A DNA stretch of 64,000 nt from Chelonoidis abingdonii (Eukaryota > Chordata > Testudines > Testudinidae): NCBI RefSeq assembly GCF_003597395.2, contig NC_133770.1, forward strand, positions 296,197,774 through 296,261,773, in the 5' to 3' direction. Made by a program: the position numbers and the translations under genes. Shown piece by piece: positions 47,160-57,369 of the stretch (the first letter of the stretch is position 1; each line of letters begins with the position of its first letter). The notes under the pieces were generated by a model that was not told the DNA's origin, made no database searches, and saw only the letters and a list, made by a program, of their open reading frames with translations.

Positions 47160-49758
47160 CCTCACTGTACCACACAGAGAAAGTAAGATGCCAATCCGCT
47201 CTTAATCACTCTATGTAACTACAATTCTATATTTTATTAAAATGACAATGTTTTGTGCTTGAGACATTTGCCCAGATGAGCTGTAAAGTACATATCTTTA
47301 GGCTTAGCAGAATTCGACATTTTTTTTATAATTTTGATAGATATTGATGTTTATTTTTAACCTTTTTTTTATTTTTATCAATTTAAATTTTCACAGTTCC
47401 AGGAAATTATGGAGAGAGGTCAGACAAAAATTATTTAATGACAGTAGACACCGAGATTCAAAAAGTTGAAGCTTAACTGTTAAAACACAAATTGTCAACA
47501 TCACGTCAAAATATACAAATTAAATATCCTTAAATCAAATGCTAATAAGTTTTCAAGCAGTTCTTACTTTACCTATCTATAAATTTCAATTATTATAGAC
47601 ATTTTGTCAGTGTGTGTGTGTGTAAGGTGAAATCGACGTTCACTGACATTTACCGATAAAAATCCAATCCTTCCTAGACTACAGATTTAAAAGTTTATTA
47701 GAAAATATTAAAGAAAGGTGATACAAACAGTTTGATGTGTCAGTCGTTGGTCATCGGGGGAAACATACAGAGCATGGGGGGACGCTGGCAANTCCAATGA
47801 ATTCTGCCAAGTCTACTCATATCCAATGTTTCCTCCCCTAGCTCAGAGCACAAATATTGGCTGTGTTGTACCCACATTATCTCGTTAACCCTCTCCATGG
47901 CCTAGCAAGGTCTGTGACAGAAAGAAAAGTAACATCTTGTGTGTAGCACCTAGGAAAGCTTCAAGTGTAATGCAGAATCCAGTGTTTGACGAGTTCAACT
48001 TGGGAAATATTGGTTCAATTACCTCCTTTGTCACAAACTCCTTGTGTGACCTTCAGGCCAGATTTCAAAAGCTCTGCAGGTACCTAAAATATACTATGGT
48101 GCCTGAGTTGGTACAGTACCTAACACCCATGGATTTCAAATCTCAATATGGATGTCTCTGTCTTTAGGTGCTGAAATACTTCTATAAACCTTTCCTCTGG
48201 CTGTAAGGTCCCCATCTGTAAAGTTGGGATAATAGAACCTCATGAGATGATGAGAGGATAGCTACATTAAGTAGAGTGAGGTGCCCAGATGCCATTTTGA
48301 TGGGGGGCAGATAAGGAGCTAGGATAGCAGTGACCTGACAGGTCTTTTCTTTATCAAAATTCTGTCATTTTGCTTTGGGTTGGGAGTTTGAGAGAGATAA
48401 TTGCCAATTCATCTTGGATTCCAATGGAATTAGTTACCTAGCAAACTTACTTAACTTCAGAAACCTTAAGCTTCAAGAAGCAGGGAGGAAAAGGCTGATT
48501 TACCTCTAAGGCAGGTTAGTCACAAGCCAGAGTCTCTGTTTTCACCTCCTCAATGAGCATGCCATGGACCAGGATCCAGGTTATTCAGTCTATCTTCTCT
48601 GCCCATCTCATCCACATACTTCCATGTTCCCAGTAAAATGAACATCTTAACCCAGAGCACCTACCAAGGCTCTGTTGCCATGTCTGATAAAGTGCCCTGT
48701 GTCTCATACCCTCCACCAAATGAGGAACGTCTTTTCTGATTCATTATATATCCTTCTGTGGCAAGGTGCAGTCTCCTGAGGCACGTCAGCTGTGGGGAAT
48801 GTAACAGGCAAGGGAAAGTTAGTATTAGGTTTATTTTTAGAAAACATCGGTAGAGTCAAACTTCTAGTCTCCAAGGGAAAGTATCAGAGAGGGAAGAAAC
48901 TTCTAATCCTAAAACAAATCTCTCTGTATTGGATGAATGCTATGGTGAATGTCAAGCAATAATGCATTAATTCTAGATATTACATCAGTGATTTTCAGAG
49001 CTGCCTGAGTGATTTAGACACTGAATTTGCATCTATTTCCCTTAGCCAGCTTTGAAAATCTCAACATAGTTAGCTGAACTTTCACTTTCTCTAAAAAACC
49101 TACTGGTGCCCTCAAGAGCATGAAACACAAGTACCCAGTTCCCATCTAATAAGCTTACTCAATCAGTTCAGGTAACATTTTAAAAAGTATCTAAGTGATT
49201 TAGGGGCCTAAATCCCATTTTCAAAAGTATGTTAGTTCCTATGGCTTAGCAGTCTAAGTCTTCACTGAAAGTCCACAGGATTTAGTCTCCTAGGTCACTT
49301 CTGATGTTAGCTTGAGTTTTTCTGAAAAAGTTACCTGATTGCTAGTCAGATACAATGCAGGGACAAGAAGATGCTTTACAATTTCAGGCTGGGATTGTCA
49401 AAGGGGGTAATGTACACAATAAACAACTATCACCCATGGCATTGCTATAAGAGTTTGGCACCTAAATCCCTTAGGCTTCTTGGAAAAGACAGACCATGGA
49501 AGCACGAAGGTCAGAGACCTGCAATTACAAAGCGCAAATAGTTTCTTCCCAAATCCCTGACAAGTTTAAGGGTTATGTGTATCTTGAATGACAAAGCAAT
49601 TCTATACATTAGAAAATCTTGTATCCTAACTCGAGGTCTCTAATTGGTCTGTTAGGGAGTTTGATAACCAAAAGAACAGTACTGATTCCATCTCGTAAAG
49701 GACAGTATTATACATTCACACCAGCCAATTAATGGTCTGATTTGGCTACAGTCAATAT
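47160..49758. other. Distal spacer of unit A
   Basis: From about 47790 it matches 59500-61461 of unit B. It includes a degenerate palindromic repeat at about 49165-49330 (AAGTGATTTAGGGGCCTAAA and its approximate complement), also present at 60895-61065 in unit B. No gene. Confidence 0.55.
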
Positions 49759-50884
49759 AATCATTTCAATTGTATGTATTGCAATATATCCTGCAACTTC
49801 ACTCCAGAAATGTCCTTTTTCACCGTGTAGTTTCTGACATACCATCACGTCTTGCTCTGAAGGAGTTTTTGTTCCAGCCCTAACAGAAGAATACAAATAT
49901 GCATTTAGTTCTGAAAGGAAAACAAACTAGAAGACTGTCAGAAATGTTCTAATTATTAATTAGACGCGGTCTACACTAGTCTGTTATTTCTGAATTAGCC
50001 AAGTTAATTCAAAAAAAAAAAAAGATCTTGTTCACATGACCAAACTGACTTTTTTGATTTAAATGGCTCTTAAATCTGATCTTTGTATTCCACCTCGGCA
50101 AGTGGAATAACACTTAAATCGAGATTACAATCCTGGGTTAAAGGTATTGTGGACACAATTCAATGTTATTGGCCTCCAGGAGCTATCCCAGAATGCTCCC
50201 TTGTGACCGCTCTGGACAACACTCTCAACTCCGATGCACTAGCCAGGTGGGCAGGAAAAGCCCCAGGAACTTTTGAATTTCATTTCATGATTCCCCATCA
50301 TCAGTACAGGTGACTGTCAGCACAGTCCACCCTCACAGGTGACCATGCAGAGTCCACCATCACAAGAGATCACACAGTCCCAGATTCACAGACGAGCTCC
50401 AGCATGGTCCAAATGGGAGGTACTGGATCTCATCGCATATTGAGGAGATGAGTCTGTTATGGTAGAACTATGTTCCAAAAAAAGGAACACAAATACATAC
50501 ATTAAAGTCTCCAGGTCCAGGATGGAAAGAGGCTATCCGGGGACACAGAGCAGTGTCGTACAAAAGTCAAGGAGCTCAGGCAAACATACCAAAACGCCAG
50601 GAAGGTGAACGGGTGCTCTGGGTCACAGCCCCATACGTTCCACTTCTACCATGAACTCCATGCAATTATGGGGGGTGATACCACCACTACCTCACCACTG
50701 TCCGTGGACACCTGCAAGGAGGGAGTTGCACAGAGCGAGGAGGAAGAATCATTGGAGGATGAAGAGGAGGAGGAGGACAGTGCACAGGTGGCAAGTGGGG
50801 AATGCATTTCACCCCCTAGCCAGGAACTATTGTTAACAGTGGAGCCAAGAGCCTACCCCCACTCCCAAGGTGACTCTGAAGAAG

Positions 50885-51214
50885 GTGTTTCTGATGAGTG
50901 ACAGCCTGATCGGAGTCATGTGGTGCGTGGGTGTCGGGGGGAGGTTGTGCGAAGTGGTCTTCCCAGAGAGCCTGCAGGCCCTCCTTTTATATGGCAAACC
51001 CACCAGGCATTGCTTGCTATGGGAAAGGGGGCCCAGCAGTTTGAAAGCACTGAAATGAATTTAGAAGAAGCAGAACCCTGCATGCCCCTAGACTGCCTGC
51101 AAGTTGAATTCTGTTGCCCAGCCATGTGTGATGGCTTACTCACACCAAAGTGTCCCCTTTGTTCTCTGAAATGTATCTTTTAAAATACTACCCTCCCTTT
51201 TTCTCCTCCTGCAG
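50885..51214 (+). other. Intron of Harbinger ORF1
   Basis: GT at 50885 and a pyrimidine-rich tract ending CTGCAG at 51214. Removing it restores a continuous phase-1 frame (EEG to ANVS). This is inferred from the frame and from family resemblance, without transcript evidence. Confidence 0.6.
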
Positions 51215-51298
51215 GTGCAAATGTTTCAATGCAGCCCCTATCTACTCTGTCTCAGAGGCTGGTTCAGTTTAGAACGCAGAGAAAATGAACTCAGGATG

Positions 51299-51456
51299 CA
51301 GGGCCACCCAGAGGATTCAGGGGGGCCTTGGGCAAAGCAGTTTTGGGGGCCTCTTCCATAAAAAAAGTTGCAATACTATAGAATACTATATTCTCATGGG
51401 GGCTTGGGGCAAATTGCCCCACTTGCCTTCCGCCCCCGCCCCCCTGGGCAGCCCTG
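51299..51456. mobile_element. Small hAT-type MITE nested in Harbinger ORF1
   Basis: 158 bp starting CAGGGCCACCCAG and ending CTGGGCAGCCCTG, which are inverted repeats. The flanks TCAGGATG (51291-51298) and TTGAGATG (51457-51464) agree at 5 of 8 bases, as expected for an old 8-bp hAT target duplication. It splits codons of ORF1 exon 2. Confidence 0.72.
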
Positions 51457-51931
51457 TTGAGATGACACGTTCGCAGAGCTCATGCAGTCCTCCCACACTG
51501 AAAGGGCTCAGCTGAGTAAGTGGAGGCAAACAGTTGTGGAGTCCCATAAAGCATTACAGGAACACAGTGAGAGCAGGCAGGATGCTATGGTCAAGCTCAT
51601 ATGGGAGCAAACTGACTTGCTGCCCTGTATGGTGGATCTAATGCGGGAAAGGCAGCAAGACCACGGACTGCTGTTGCAGTCTCTGTATAACCACCCTCCC
51701 TCCTCTCCAAGTTCCACAGTCTCCTCAGCCAGATGCCCAAGAACCTGAGGGGAGAGGCTACAGGGACCCACACACTCAATCCCAGAGGATTGTCCAAGCA
51801 CCAGAAAGCTGGCATATGTGAACTTTTGATTTGGTTTCTGGACTTGTCTCCCTCATGCCCCACCCCACTAAACCAATACCCCCCTCCCCCAGCCTACCTT
51901 CTGATTTCTCTCAATGTGTTGTGCAACAAAT

Positions 51932-51967
51932 AATAAAGAACAGCTTTTAAACAATTTTGACTTTATT
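51932..51967. promoter_or_regulatory. Back-to-back poly(A) signals of the convergent Harbinger genes
   Basis: AATAAA at 51932-51937 follows the plus-strand gene, and TTTATT (AATAAA on the minus strand) at 51962-51967 follows the transposase. The two 3' ends would overlap or nearly touch. Confidence 0.55.
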
Positions 51968-52019
51968 TCCTTTCATATATATAGGGGGCAGGTAATCTCA
52001 AGAGAAACAAACATAACTG

Positions 52020-53035
52020 TCACACTGTACCCTGGCCAGTCATGAAACTGGCTTTCAAAGCTTCTCTGATGCTAAGTGTGCCCTGCTGTGCTCTTCTAAT
52101 CACTTTGTTGTCTGGCTGTGTAAAATTGGCAGCCAGGCGAGTTGCCTCAACCTCCAACCCCGCCATAAACATCTTCCCCTTACTCTCACTGATATTGTGG
52201 AGCATACAACAAGCAGCAATAACAGTGGGAATATTGGTTGTGCTGAAATCGAACCAAGTCAGTAAACTGCACCAGCGCCCTTTCAAACGTCCGAAAGCAC
52301 ATTCTACCACCATTTTGCACTTGCTCAGCCTATAGTTGAACTTCTCCTGGCTAATGTCCAGGGTGCCTGTGTAAGGCTTCATGAGCCATAGCATTAAGGA
52401 GTAGGCTGGGTCCCCAAGGAAATGGTCAGCATTTCAACATCCCCAACAGTAATTTTCTGGTCTGGGAAGTAAGTCTCTTCCTGCAGCTGTTCAAATAGAC
52501 CAGAATTCCTGAAGATGCGAGTGTCATGCACCTTTCCTGGCCATGCCACATTGATGTCGGTGAAATGTCCCTTGTGATCCACCAGCGCTATCAGCACCAT
52601 GGAAAAGTATCCCTTGTGGTTTACGTACTGGCTGCCCCAGTGTGCCGGGTCCAAGATAGGAATCTGCGTTCCGTCTATCGCCCCGCCGCAATTAGGGAAC
52701 CCCAGGGCATTAAAGCCATCCACAATGGTCTGCACATTTCCCGAAGTCACTACCCTTGATAGTAGCTGGTCAATGTTTGTGCTGGCTACTTGCAGGACTG
52801 CAGCCCCTACAGTAGATTTGCCCACTCTAAACTGATTCCCAACTGACCAGTAGCTGTCGGACGTTGCAAGCTTCCACAGCGCTATGGCCGCTCGCTTCTC
52901 AACTGTGAAGCCTGCTCTCATTTTGGTGTCTTTGCGCTTTAGGGCAGGGGACAGCAAGTCCCAAAGTTCCATGAAAGTGGCCCTACGCATACGAAAGTTT
53001 CTCAGCCACTGAGAATCATCCCAGACCTGCAACAC
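52020..53035 (-). pseudogene. Harbinger (HARBI1-like) DDE transposase, one frameshift
   Basis: PIF/Harbinger transposase, the nuclease that cuts and inserts the element at TTA-like targets. The first segment (53035-52394) contains RMRRATFMELWDLL, KRAAIALWKLAT, VGNQFRVGKSTVG and GGAIDGTQIPI with the first catalytic Asp. The second segment (52394-52020) contains WLMKPYTGTLD, VECAFGRLKGRW with the catalytic Glu, and AACCMLHNI. The second Asp lies in LGDPAYS, read in the frame of the second segment. A one-base loss near 52425 separates the segments; no other stop lies between them. Upstream, an in-frame TGA (NW-stop-DLIVLQVW) near 53045 interrupts an N-terminal extension that seems to continue to about 53150. 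The total of roughly 335-380 aa fits the family. It is a transposon remnant, not the conserved host gene HARBI1, which is neither frameshifted nor flanked by transposon ends. Confidence 0.88.
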
Positions 53036-53589
53036 TATGAGGTCTCACCAGTTTGTGCTTTTTTTCCTGGGACCAGAATCAACGTTCCACTGCATGAACC
53101 TGGCCCAATGCCACCATATTCTCCCAACCACCACATGCGTCTATCTGGGAACATCTGTGTCCATGTCCTCATCAGTTTAGTAATCACACTGTCTTCGCTT
53201 CCTCACCCGGTTTTTCAGATACTGCACATGCTGTTGGATAACGCACGAGGTATTTACAATGGTTAAAACTGCAGTGGAAATCTGAGTGGGCTCCATTCTT
53301 CCCATTGTATGGCGCTTGCATGGGTAATCCTGAAAAAAGTGTGTGAAAGGAGCTCTTTGGTTCAAGATGGCAGATAAAATGTGGTAAATAGTTGTCTTTT
53401 GTAGCTTTCATGGAGTTGGGAACCTCGCTAGAACTTCAAGGGTGGGAGAGCAGAGTATGCAGCAGAAAATGGAGCTGAGGTTGTGGCAAAAGCTGTGCAA
53501 CTCTGTTCATGAAGGCCGAAAAATGGCGGGGATTTGTTGCCATCTGTAGCTTCCATGGGAGTCCAGGACAGACAACATGGAAAGAGCAG

Positions 53590-53783
53590 CAAATAATCCT
53601 GTGGCACCTTATAGACTAACAGACTTTTTGAGGCATGAGCTTTCGTGGGTGAATACCCACTTCATCATGCATCTATTCACCCACGAAAGCTCATGCTCCA
53701 AAATGTCTGTTAGTCTATAAGGTGCCACAGGATTCTTTGCTGCTTTTACAATCCAGAATAACATGGCTACCCCCCTGATACTT
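53590..53783 (-). mobile_element. Foldback Penelope-like terminal fragment (copy 2)
   Basis: Ends in CCCCTGATAC plus TT at the right, the reverse complement of the GTATCAGGGG terminus at 19007. Left and right halves are inverted repeats (GTGGCACCTTATAGACTAAC and GAGCTTTCGTGGGTGAATA with their complements). Flanking direct repeats AACATGGAAAGAGCAG (53574-53589) and AACATAGAAAGAGCAG (53784-53799) match at 15 of 16 bases, which indicates reverse-transcription-type insertion. The family resembles the ends of chelonian Penelope-like elements (my recollection of GIY-YIG-coding relatives). It is nested in the Harbinger element. Confidence 0.72.
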
Positions 53784-54269
53784 AACATAGAAAGAGCAGG
53801 GGGAAGAGGTGTGGCTCTGCTCATGGTAGCTGAAAAAAGGTTGGAAATGGTTAGCTGAAAGAGTACATAGAAAGATGAGAGAACATGCAAGGTGGTACCA
53901 GGGGACAGGCAGTGCACCCTGCTGCACCATCTGCTGGCAGCATGGCATCTGCTGTAGCTTTCACGGCGAGAGGAGCAAGTGATGGCACACACCCAGAAAA
54001 ACCTGCGAGAATGTTTTCCCCCATTTACGCACTGGGATTCTATACCCACAATTCCAATGGGAGCAGTAACGGCAGAACTGTGGCATACGCTCCCACGTGC
54101 ACCGCTCTGACATTCGTTGCATATAGTCCTCAGTCTGTGGATGCCATTCGCCAATTCATCGGCGCTTTAGTGGGCGATGCACAAACACATAAATGTAATA
54201 AAATCGGCATCTGAAAATTCAAATAAAATAAGTCTAAATTAATCTCGACAAGGGTAGATGTACCCGAAG

Positions 54270-54800
54270 TCCTGGTGGAGTCAGGGGAGCTGACTAGGTG
54301 ACATAGTGATGGCTCTTCCGGTCTACTCTCTTCTAGAGAGTCATAGAATGGGAAAGACAGATTGCCTGATATCATAGAATTTGTTCAAAGTCATGACAGT
54401 GTATCTGTGTCATTTTCACAGGGACTCACTCAATGAGCTCTTCACCAGATTTTGCACCAGTGTTACTATTTTGGTAGTGCTGTGACATACTTGTACCAAA
54501 GGCTAGTGAGACAGTTTTCTATATAAAAGGTGCCTATACTTGGATTCGCTTATTCCCCTTCCGTATGGGAATGAGCTTATGCGACTGAGCACCTTTACGT
54601 CAGATAACTTGCATCAGATCGGTGGTAGTTGGGGGACCCTCCGGCGCACCCCCGAGGACTCAGGGGCAGCCAGAAAGCAGCCCCTCAACTCAGTTTCCCT
54701 TCTTCGTTCCCCATATAATGGAGGAATTCCCCTAGTCTCAAGGTTTTCCCTGCAGCAGCCTCTCTCACTCTCTCAAGTCTCACTTCAGCCTCCTGAGCCG
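54270..54800. other. Region between Harbinger element and unit B
   Basis: An open frame at 54540-54974 has no recognisable domain and shares its end with the repeat text of unit C. Possibly repeat-derived; class unknown. Confidence 0.45.
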
Positions 54801-55324
54801 GCCTCTTACTCTAGCCCCCTTCTGCCCTTTATTGAACATTGTCTGATTCCCCTCAGCGGGGCATCTTTTCTAACCAGGGTTGGCTTGGCCCCAGGATCTC
54901 AGACCAGGGCACACAGCCCTGTCATAGGCAGGGATAGGCTGGTACAGTTAAAGTGGTGCAACTTCTGTGTGTAGACAAACCTTCACACATGTAGTCTTCA
55001 CACTGGTTATGAAGGGAATAAACAACAAGAGATATGACAACAAAAATGACAGAAAGAGAAGAGTTAGTTTAGTTCTTTTATTGCATGACGCTTTTGGTAA
55101 CAGACACAATTATTAGGGTCTCCCAGAAAATGGTAAAACATGAGAAGAAACTGGTGGTAAACATTGCCTGAGAGTGCAAGGAACTCTCAGGGCATTGCTT
55201 TGGCTATAAATGTACAGGCTGGGTTTTCCCATAAGAGGCTGATGTTAGGCACCCAAATCCTATGGACAGTAAATGGGAGTTGGGCACCTAACCACACTTA
55301 GGTGCCATTGTCAATTACAACTGG

Positions 55325-55480
55325 ACATGGTGGAGTGGACAGTGCACTGGACGAGGACTCTGGATAAATGGTTTCTATGCCTGTCCCTGCCACTAGCCCA
55401 CTGAGTGAGTCTGGGCAGGTAACGTCACATCTTTCTGCCTTTGTTTCCTCAGCTATAATGTGAGGATAAGGATGTGGAGC
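55325..55480 (+). mobile_element. MIR-like SINE, unit B copy
   Basis: Same insertion as in unit A, same position in the unit. Confidence 0.65.
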
Positions 55481-56379
55481 TAGCGCTAGAGTCACAAAGC
55501 TTCCACTTTAGGCACCTGAATCCCAGAATCCAGCCCCCTGGGATTCACACAACCCTGCTCAGCTGCCGGCAAACCCTGAAGGCAGCCAAATGTTTGCAGT
55601 AAAAGGGTCATAGGCCCCTATATCTCTGCCTCTGGACCTTCCCCCTGCAGCTCACACCAGGCACCTGGCCACCGAGGCCCCAGAGAGATGCACGGACACA
55701 GAGAAGACAGGAGTTCCCCTGTCTGGCTCACCTGCTGGGCTCAATCCGGCAAGCGAGGTGCCCAGATACTTTTGAAAATCCCACTGGGCACCTAAGTATC
55801 CTGGCTCTAAATCATTGTTGAATATAAGCAGCCTAGACTGGTGTCCTGTGTCCTGTAGCACAGGTTAGAGAGTTTCCTTTTGCTTTTCTGTTCCTTTGGA
55901 AAGAAACCTGGGAATGAAAGATACTAAGAAACAAAAGTTAATTATACATTTGCCTAACACTGGAGTTCCACATGGACATTGCAACATTATATGTTTGTAA
56001 TGTAGGAATCACACATTTTGTATGTGTGTGTGTCTGTGTATAGAATTCTCTCACTCTACAATGAAAGGATGCTCAGCATTCCCGCTGAGTTCATTTTGCC
56101 CGCACCTTCTCACTGAACACAAACTCCCCTCATTGTTTGAACTTTGAGCAGCCAGAAGTTCAAGTCTCCCACCAGCCCAGTAGTACCCACCTGCGGAATC
56201 TTATAAAGGTCCTAAAAAGAATGGGGTCACAGGATTAAAGAGGTCTCTCTGTCTCCACTTTCTCCCATGGCTGTGACTCTAAGAGCATGACACAAAACCC
56301 AAGGAAGGAAAGGGGAACATTACCTTGGACTACCGCAGGCTTCGGTTCAAGCCCCAAGCCAGCCTATGGTATGGCTATT

Positions 56380-57357
56380 TCATTTTAACCTAAGGAAACT
56401 GAGCGGATACCATCGTCCAAACATGAACTTCCTGCTAGCTTTCCTCAGTGCCTCCTTGACCTCTTTGTTTCTCAGGCTGTAGATGAGGGGATTGACCAGA
56501 GGAGTCAGGACAATGTAGATGACAGAGAGAACTTTCTTGAAGTCTCTCAGTGTGTTGGTCATTGGGAACATATAGACAATCAGTAGAGTTCCATAATACA
56601 TGGACACCACAATAAGGTGGGAGGAGCAGGTGGAAAAGGCCTTTTGCCTCCTGATGGTGGAAGGGATTCTTAGGATAGTTGCAATGATGCAGATGTAGGA
56701 CATCAAGGTAAGTAGGAATGGGACCACTAAGAAAATCAAGCATAGTGTGAAAACCAACATTTCCATCAGCTGAGGATCATTACAGGAGAGATTTACCAGA
56801 GGGATAAGATCACAAAAGAAATGGTCAATACCATTCAAGCCACAGAAAGTTAACCGGGATATCAACAAAGTTATTATGCCACTAGATAGGAAGCCACCTG
56901 TCCAAGAGCCACCTGCAAGCTGGAGGTATAACCTGCCACTCATACAGGCTGCATAGTGCATTGGATTGCATATCGCTAAATACCGATCACAAGACATCAC
57001 TGATAAAAGAAGGCATTCCGTGGCAATCATAGAACCAAAGAAAAAATATTGTGTGAGATACCCACTAAATGAAATGGTTCTGTCCTCAGTCAGGAGACTG
57101 GCCAGAAAGCTGGGCAGGATGGTACAGGTGTAGCAGGTCTCCAAGCAGGACAAGTTCCCCAGGAAGAAGTACATGGGGGTGTGAAGGTGCTGATCAGTTA
57201 CAACTAGCACTATGATGAGGATGTTCCCGGCCATGGTTGCAATGTAGATCACTAGAAACAGCAGGAAAAGAAGGATTTGCAGATGAGGAAGAGTCCCAAA
57301 TCCCAGGAGGTTGAATTCTGTGATGGATGTTTGATTTCCCTTTTCTTGGTTCGTCAT
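56380..57357 (-). CDS. Class II olfactory receptor, uninterrupted ORF (unit B)
   Basis: Seven-transmembrane odorant GPCR of the plasma membrane, 325 aa, the usual OR length. I start at the Met at 57357: it matches the start of the paralogue at 42773, puts an N-glycosylation site (N8-Q-T) at the N-terminus, and lies 10 bases after an AG preceded by a pyrimidine run (57368-57369), the typical acceptor just upstream of a single coding OR exon. The 17 extra upstream codons would be intronic. Visible OR motifs are LHTPMYFFLGNLS (58-70), SCDRYLAIC (122-130), three EC2 cysteines (172, 182, 192), KAFSTCSSHL (239-248) and PLVNPLIYSLRN (286-297). Oddities: the near-invariant TM3 Cys is Tyr100 (codon TAT at 57058-57060), and the residue before DRY is Cys instead of Tyr. 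It resembles OR6/OR11-type receptors; the subfamily is not certain. Ligand unknown. Confidence 0.93.
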   Translation of the reverse strand: MTNQEKGNQTSITEFNLLGFGTLPHLQILLFLLFLVIYIATMAGNILIIVLVVTDQHLHTPMYFFLGNLSCLETCYTCTILPSFLASLLTEDRTISFSGYLTQYFFFGSMIATECLLLSVMSCDRYLAICNPMHYAACMSGRLYLQLAGGSWTGGFLSSGIITLLISRLTFCGLNGIDHFFCDLIPLVNLSCNDPQLMEMLVFTLCLIFLVVPFLLTLMSYICIIATILRIPSTIRRQKAFSTCSSHLIVVSMYYGTLLIVYMFPMTNTLRDFKKVLSVIYIVLTPLVNPLIYSLRNKEVKEALRKASRKFMFGRWYPLSFLRLK

Positions 57358-57369
57358 AGGTTGTGTCCT

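Larger units (their letters stand above)
40619..49758. repeat. Segmental duplication unit A (OR-bearing)
   Basis: Aligns colinearly with 55199-61461. It begins at TTGGCTATAAATGTACAGG right after the assembly gap, so its true left end is hidden. It ends near 49758, where both units share ATGGTCTGATTTGG and then diverge. Compared with unit B it carries extra sequence at about 44112-44522 and 44660-47790 (CR1 pieces and a hAT MITE). The order SINE, OR 3' end, OR 5' end and AT-rich spacer is the same in both units. Confidence 0.85.
50345..51748 (+). pseudogene. Harbinger ORF1: Myb/SANT-like DNA-binding protein, broken
   Basis: In Harbinger elements the Myb-like protein helps the transposase bind the element ends. 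The start at 50345 gives MQSPPSQEI..., then a helix rich in Trp (APAWSKWEVLDLIAY) cut by TGA at 50441-50443, where a Trp codon is expected. After a one-base frameshift near 50540 the frame continues CRTKVKELRQTYQ..., FYHELHAIMGG and an acidic tract (EEEESLEDEEEEEDS). The first exon ends GAAG|GTGTTT (50884/50885) and the second begins after CTCCTGCAG at 51215. Joining them gives EEG-ANVS in frame, so a 330-bp phase-1 intron is well supported. Exon 2 has a further TGA just before the nested MITE, then HTERAQLSKW and RERQQDHG... up to the stop at 51748. No intact protein is possible. Confidence 0.78.
49963..54265. mobile_element. Autonomous-type PIF/Harbinger DNA transposon, 4.3 kb, decayed
   Basis: The left end starts GACGCGGTCTACACTAGTC right after a TTA trinucleotide (49960-49962), the target preferred by Harbinger elements. 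The right end reads, in reverse complement, GGGTACATCTACCCTTGTC, an imperfect inverted repeat (11 of 19 bases by eye, including CTAC and GTC blocks). No clean TTA follows the right end, so that boundary is less certain. Inside are a plus-strand Myb/SANT-like gene and a minus-strand DDE transposase, the standard two-gene Harbinger plan, converging on opposite-strand poly(A) signals at 51932-51937 (AATAAA) and 51962-51967 (TTTATT). A hAT MITE and a foldback Penelope-like fragment are nested in it. It lies between OR units A and B. Confidence 0.82.

Noticed and set aside
52020..53035. Host domesticated HARBI1 gene
   Set aside because: Frameshift, upstream stop, flanking Myb-like partner gene and terminal repeats show a transposon copy.
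56435..56743. 102-codon second frame within the OR
   Set aside because: Shadow of the OR in another phase. The matching shadow in unit A (PLHHCNHPKNPFYHGEA) only helped locate the frameshifts.
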